Source: an uncultured Eubacteriales bacterium
Lineage (GTDB): Bacteria > Bacillota > Clostridia > Lachnospirales > Anaerotignaceae
Direction: 5' to 3'
DNA: 16,007 nucleotides
NCBI GenBank assembly: GCA_900548595.1
Contig: URLB01000038.1
Location: 1-16,007, forward strand
The notes below the pieces were generated by a model, which was not told where the DNA came from, did no database searches, and saw only the letters and a list, made by a program, of their open reading frames with translations. The position numbers and the translations under genes are program-made. Of this stretch, positions 14,223-16,007 are shown one piece after another. The first letter of the stretch is position 1; each line of letters starts with the position of its first letter.

Positions 14223-15344
14223 ATGGCTGTCGGCAGCTTAAAAAAAGAACCTATGGTTCGTATAGCGAAACGCAGTGATATATCCGGAAAAAAATCATGG
14301 ATTATAAGAATAATAGCTATTGTACTGGCTCTTATTGTATGCGGAGTATTTATATTCGCTATTACAAAAACAAATCCGCTTGAAGTGTATATGGGTATGA
14401 TAGACGGCGCTATAGGAACTTCGAGAAGAACATGGAACACGTTGAGAGATACGATGATACTGCTTGCCGTATCCCTTGCGATTACTCCCGCATTTAAAAT
14501 GCGTTTTTGGAATATCGGCGCAGAAGGACAGATACTTGTGGGCGGTATTGCCACAGCTGCGGTAATGAGATATGCCGGAGATTCTATGCCGACATTCGCC
14601 CTTTTTGCGGTAATGATAATATGCAGTATCGTGGCAGGTCTTGTATGGGGAATAATCCCTGCGTATTTTAAGGCAAGATATAATACCAACGAAACTCTTT
14701 TTACACTTATGATGAACTATATTGCCATACAGTTGACGGCATATTTTTGTATAGTATGGGAAGCACTTAAAGGAAGCGGAACTATAGGAACTATAAACCA
14801 GGCGACAAAGGCAGGATGGATACCTACCGATTTTATGAGCGGTATATTCGGAAGGTTCAATTACAGTATAAATGTTATCGTAGTGCTTATCCTTACGGTA
14901 TTGATGGCAATATATCTTAAAAAGACAAAACACGGATATGAGATAGCCGTTGTGGGAGAAAGTGAGAATACTGCCAGATACGCAGGTATAAACGTAAAGA
15001 AAGTAATTTTGAGAACAATGGCTCTTTCGGGAGCAATCTGCGGTTTTACGGGATTTTTGCTTGTCAGCGGATCAAGCCATACTATTTCGGTAAATACAGC
15101 CGGCGGAAGAGGATTTACTGCTATTATAGTATCATGGCTTGCTAAATTTAATCCGTACGTAATGGCGTTAATATCGTTTATGCTCGTGTTCCTTGACAAC
15201 GGCGCAATCCAGATTGCCAGCCAGTTCGGTCTTAACGAATCGGCAGCGGAGGTTATGACGGGAATTATTCTTTTCTTCCTGATAGGCTGTGAGTTCTTTA
15301 TAAATTATAAAGTAATATTCAGGGGAAAACACGAGGAGGCTTAA
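14223..15344 (+). CDS. Nucleoside ABC transporter permease 1 (NupB/RnsC-like)
   Basis: A 373-residue permease of the branched-chain amino acid/ribose-type transporter family (BPD_transp_2), found with BMP-type binding proteins. The basic N-terminus is followed by a first membrane segment at about 26-46. The family marks AFKMRFWNIGAEGQILVGG and TNETLFTLMMNYIA follow. A cytoplasmic coupling loop is likely around VGESENTARYAGINVKK. About eight to ten membrane segments can be picked out by eye. It should pair with the next gene product to form the heterodimeric channel. It starts one base after the ATPase stop, with GAGGAGG in the ATPase's last codons as ribosome site, so expression is tightly coupled. 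Confidence 0.94.
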   Translation: MAVGSLKKEPMVRIAKRSDISGKKSWIIRIIAIVLALIVCGVFIFAITKTNPLEVYMGMIDGAIGTSRRTWNTLRDTMILLAVSLAITPAFKMRFWNIGAEGQILVGGIATAAVMRYAGDSMPTFALFAVMIICSIVAGLVWGIIPAYFKARYNTNETLFTLMMNYIAIQLTAYFCIVWEALKGSGTIGTINQATKAGWIPTDFMSGIFGRFNYSINVIVVLILTVLMAIYLKKTKHGYEIAVVGESENTARYAGINVKKVILRTMALSGAICGFTGFLLVSGSSHTISVNTAGGRGFTAIIVSWLAKFNPYVMALISFMLVFLDNGAIQIASQFGLNESAAEVMTGIILFFLIGCEFFINYKVIFRGKHEEA

Positions 15345-15347
15345 AAT

Positions 15348-16007
15348 ATGGATATTATACTTATTATACTAGAAAGAATATTTTCGGTAACATTCATACA
15401 AAAGGCCGTAACTCAGGGCGTCCCCATGCTTTTCGGCGCTTCCGGCGAAATTATAACGGAGCGAAGCGGAAATCTTAACCTGGGCATACCGGGAATAATG
15501 TATATGGGCGGCGTAGGCGGTCTTGTAGGCGCTTTTATCTATGAAAACAGCGTAGCGACGCCAAACGGCTGGGTAGGCGTGCTGTGCGCCGTAGTTGTTT
15601 CGCTTTTATTCTCGCTTATTGGCGGACTTATATACAGTGTGCTTACGATTACTCTCAGAGTTAATCAGAATGTAACGGGTCTTGCCCTTACAACATTCGG
15701 CGTAGGCTTCGGTAACTTTATCGGCGGTTCTCTTTCGAGAATAAGCGGAACTGCAGGTCAGGTAAGCGTATATACGACGGGACAGGCGTTCAGAACGCAG
15801 ATACCGTTTTTAAGTACGGAACTGGGAGTAGTCAGCGATATATTCTTTTCATACGGCTTTCTGACATATTTGTCTATAATACTTGCCGTATTTCTTACAT
15901 GGTTCCTTTTTAAAACAAGAAAGGGACTTAACCTGAGGGCGGTCGGAGAAGATCCCGCAGCAGCGGACGCAGCCGGAATAAACGTAATAAAGTATAAATA
16001 TGCGGCT
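15348..16007 (+). CDS. Nucleoside ABC transporter permease 2 (NupC/RnsD-like), 3' end cut
   Basis: The frame is open from ATG 15348 to the window end, giving 220 residues, probably about 70% of the usual ~300-320. GAGGAGG at 15333-15339 is the ribosome site, three bases after the preceding stop. Family marks are SGEIITERSGNLNLGIPGIM, then NQNVTGLALTTFGVGFGNFIG, and the coupling-loop segment LRAVGEDPAAADAAGINV. The last closely parallels the AVVGESENTARYAGINV loop of permease 1, as expected for two homologous halves of one channel. At least five membrane segments are present in the visible part. It completes the binding protein, ATPase, permease, permease order. Confidence 0.93.
   Translation, partial: MDIILIILERIFSVTFIQKAVTQGVPMLFGASGEIITERSGNLNLGIPGIMYMGGVGGLVGAFIYENSVATPNGWVGVLCAVVVSLLFSLIGGLIYSVLTITLRVNQNVTGLALTTFGVGFGNFIGGSLSRISGTAGQVSVYTTGQAFRTQIPFLSTELGVVSDIFFSYGFLTYLSIILAVFLTWFLFKTRKGLNLRAVGEDPAAADAAGINVIKYKYAA

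Noticed and set aside
1..16007. CRISPR arrays, tRNA/rRNA genes, insertion sequences, prophage or defence genes
   Set aside because: No spaced repeat arrays, cloverleaf-like segments, transposase motifs or terminal inverted repeats were seen; all confident genes are housekeeping or transport.

Overview
The window looks like chromosomal core DNA from an anaerobic, low-to-mid GC Clostridia-type member of the Bacillota. The grounds are a one-carbon set with formate-THF ligase and a separate FchA cyclohydrolase, strong AGGAGG-like ribosome binding sites, Gram-positive style lipoproteins, a BMP-type nucleoside ABC cassette, and frequent ATA/AGA codons. Every gene is on the plus strand. I see no rRNA, tRNA, CRISPR array, transposase, phage gene or origin. 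No genus can be named from sequence alone.

Layout. (1) 1-2310: C-terminal half of formate-THF ligase (fhs), then fchA and folD, an ordered folate C1 pathway interconverting formate and methylene-THF. It ends in a clear hairpin terminator (2346-2388). The FolD lacks the residues that carry cyclohydrolase activity, which would explain why fchA sits beside it. The first ~48 bases of the window do not read as Fhs. Their reverse complement resembles a conserved glycogen phosphorylase segment, so this edge may be a chimeric join.

(2) 2413-9144: a good promoter, then an MgtC/SapB-type membrane protein, a Nudix hydrolase, an AlaX-type alanyl-tRNA editing protein, peptidyl-tRNA hydrolase and Mfd. These are closely spaced and probably one transcription unit covering tRNA quality control, tRNA recycling and transcription-coupled repair. 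pth has an in-frame upstream start that would add a membrane segment.

(3) 9134-9952: a PrsA/SurA-N-like lipoprotein without an evident parvulin domain, with its own promoter laid across the mfd stop codon and a short strong terminator. (4) 9977-11167: an aldo/keto reductase with a C-terminal ferredoxin-like [4Fe-4S] domain.

(5) 11168-16007: a ~208-nt spacer with a consensus promoter and a tandem 14-nt repeat, then a BMP-family substrate-binding lipoprotein, a GC-rich hairpin, a double-domain ABC ATPase with a TTG start, and two permeases (the second cut by the window end). This is the known NupABC/RnsABCD-like nucleoside importer arrangement. The hairpin after the binding-protein gene probably lowers expression of the downstream genes relative to the lipoprotein.

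No wholly new system is apparent. The most useful observations are the predicted monofunctional FolD, the odd left edge, the Pth N-terminal extension, the bmp leader repeat, and the asymmetric ATP sites of the transporter.
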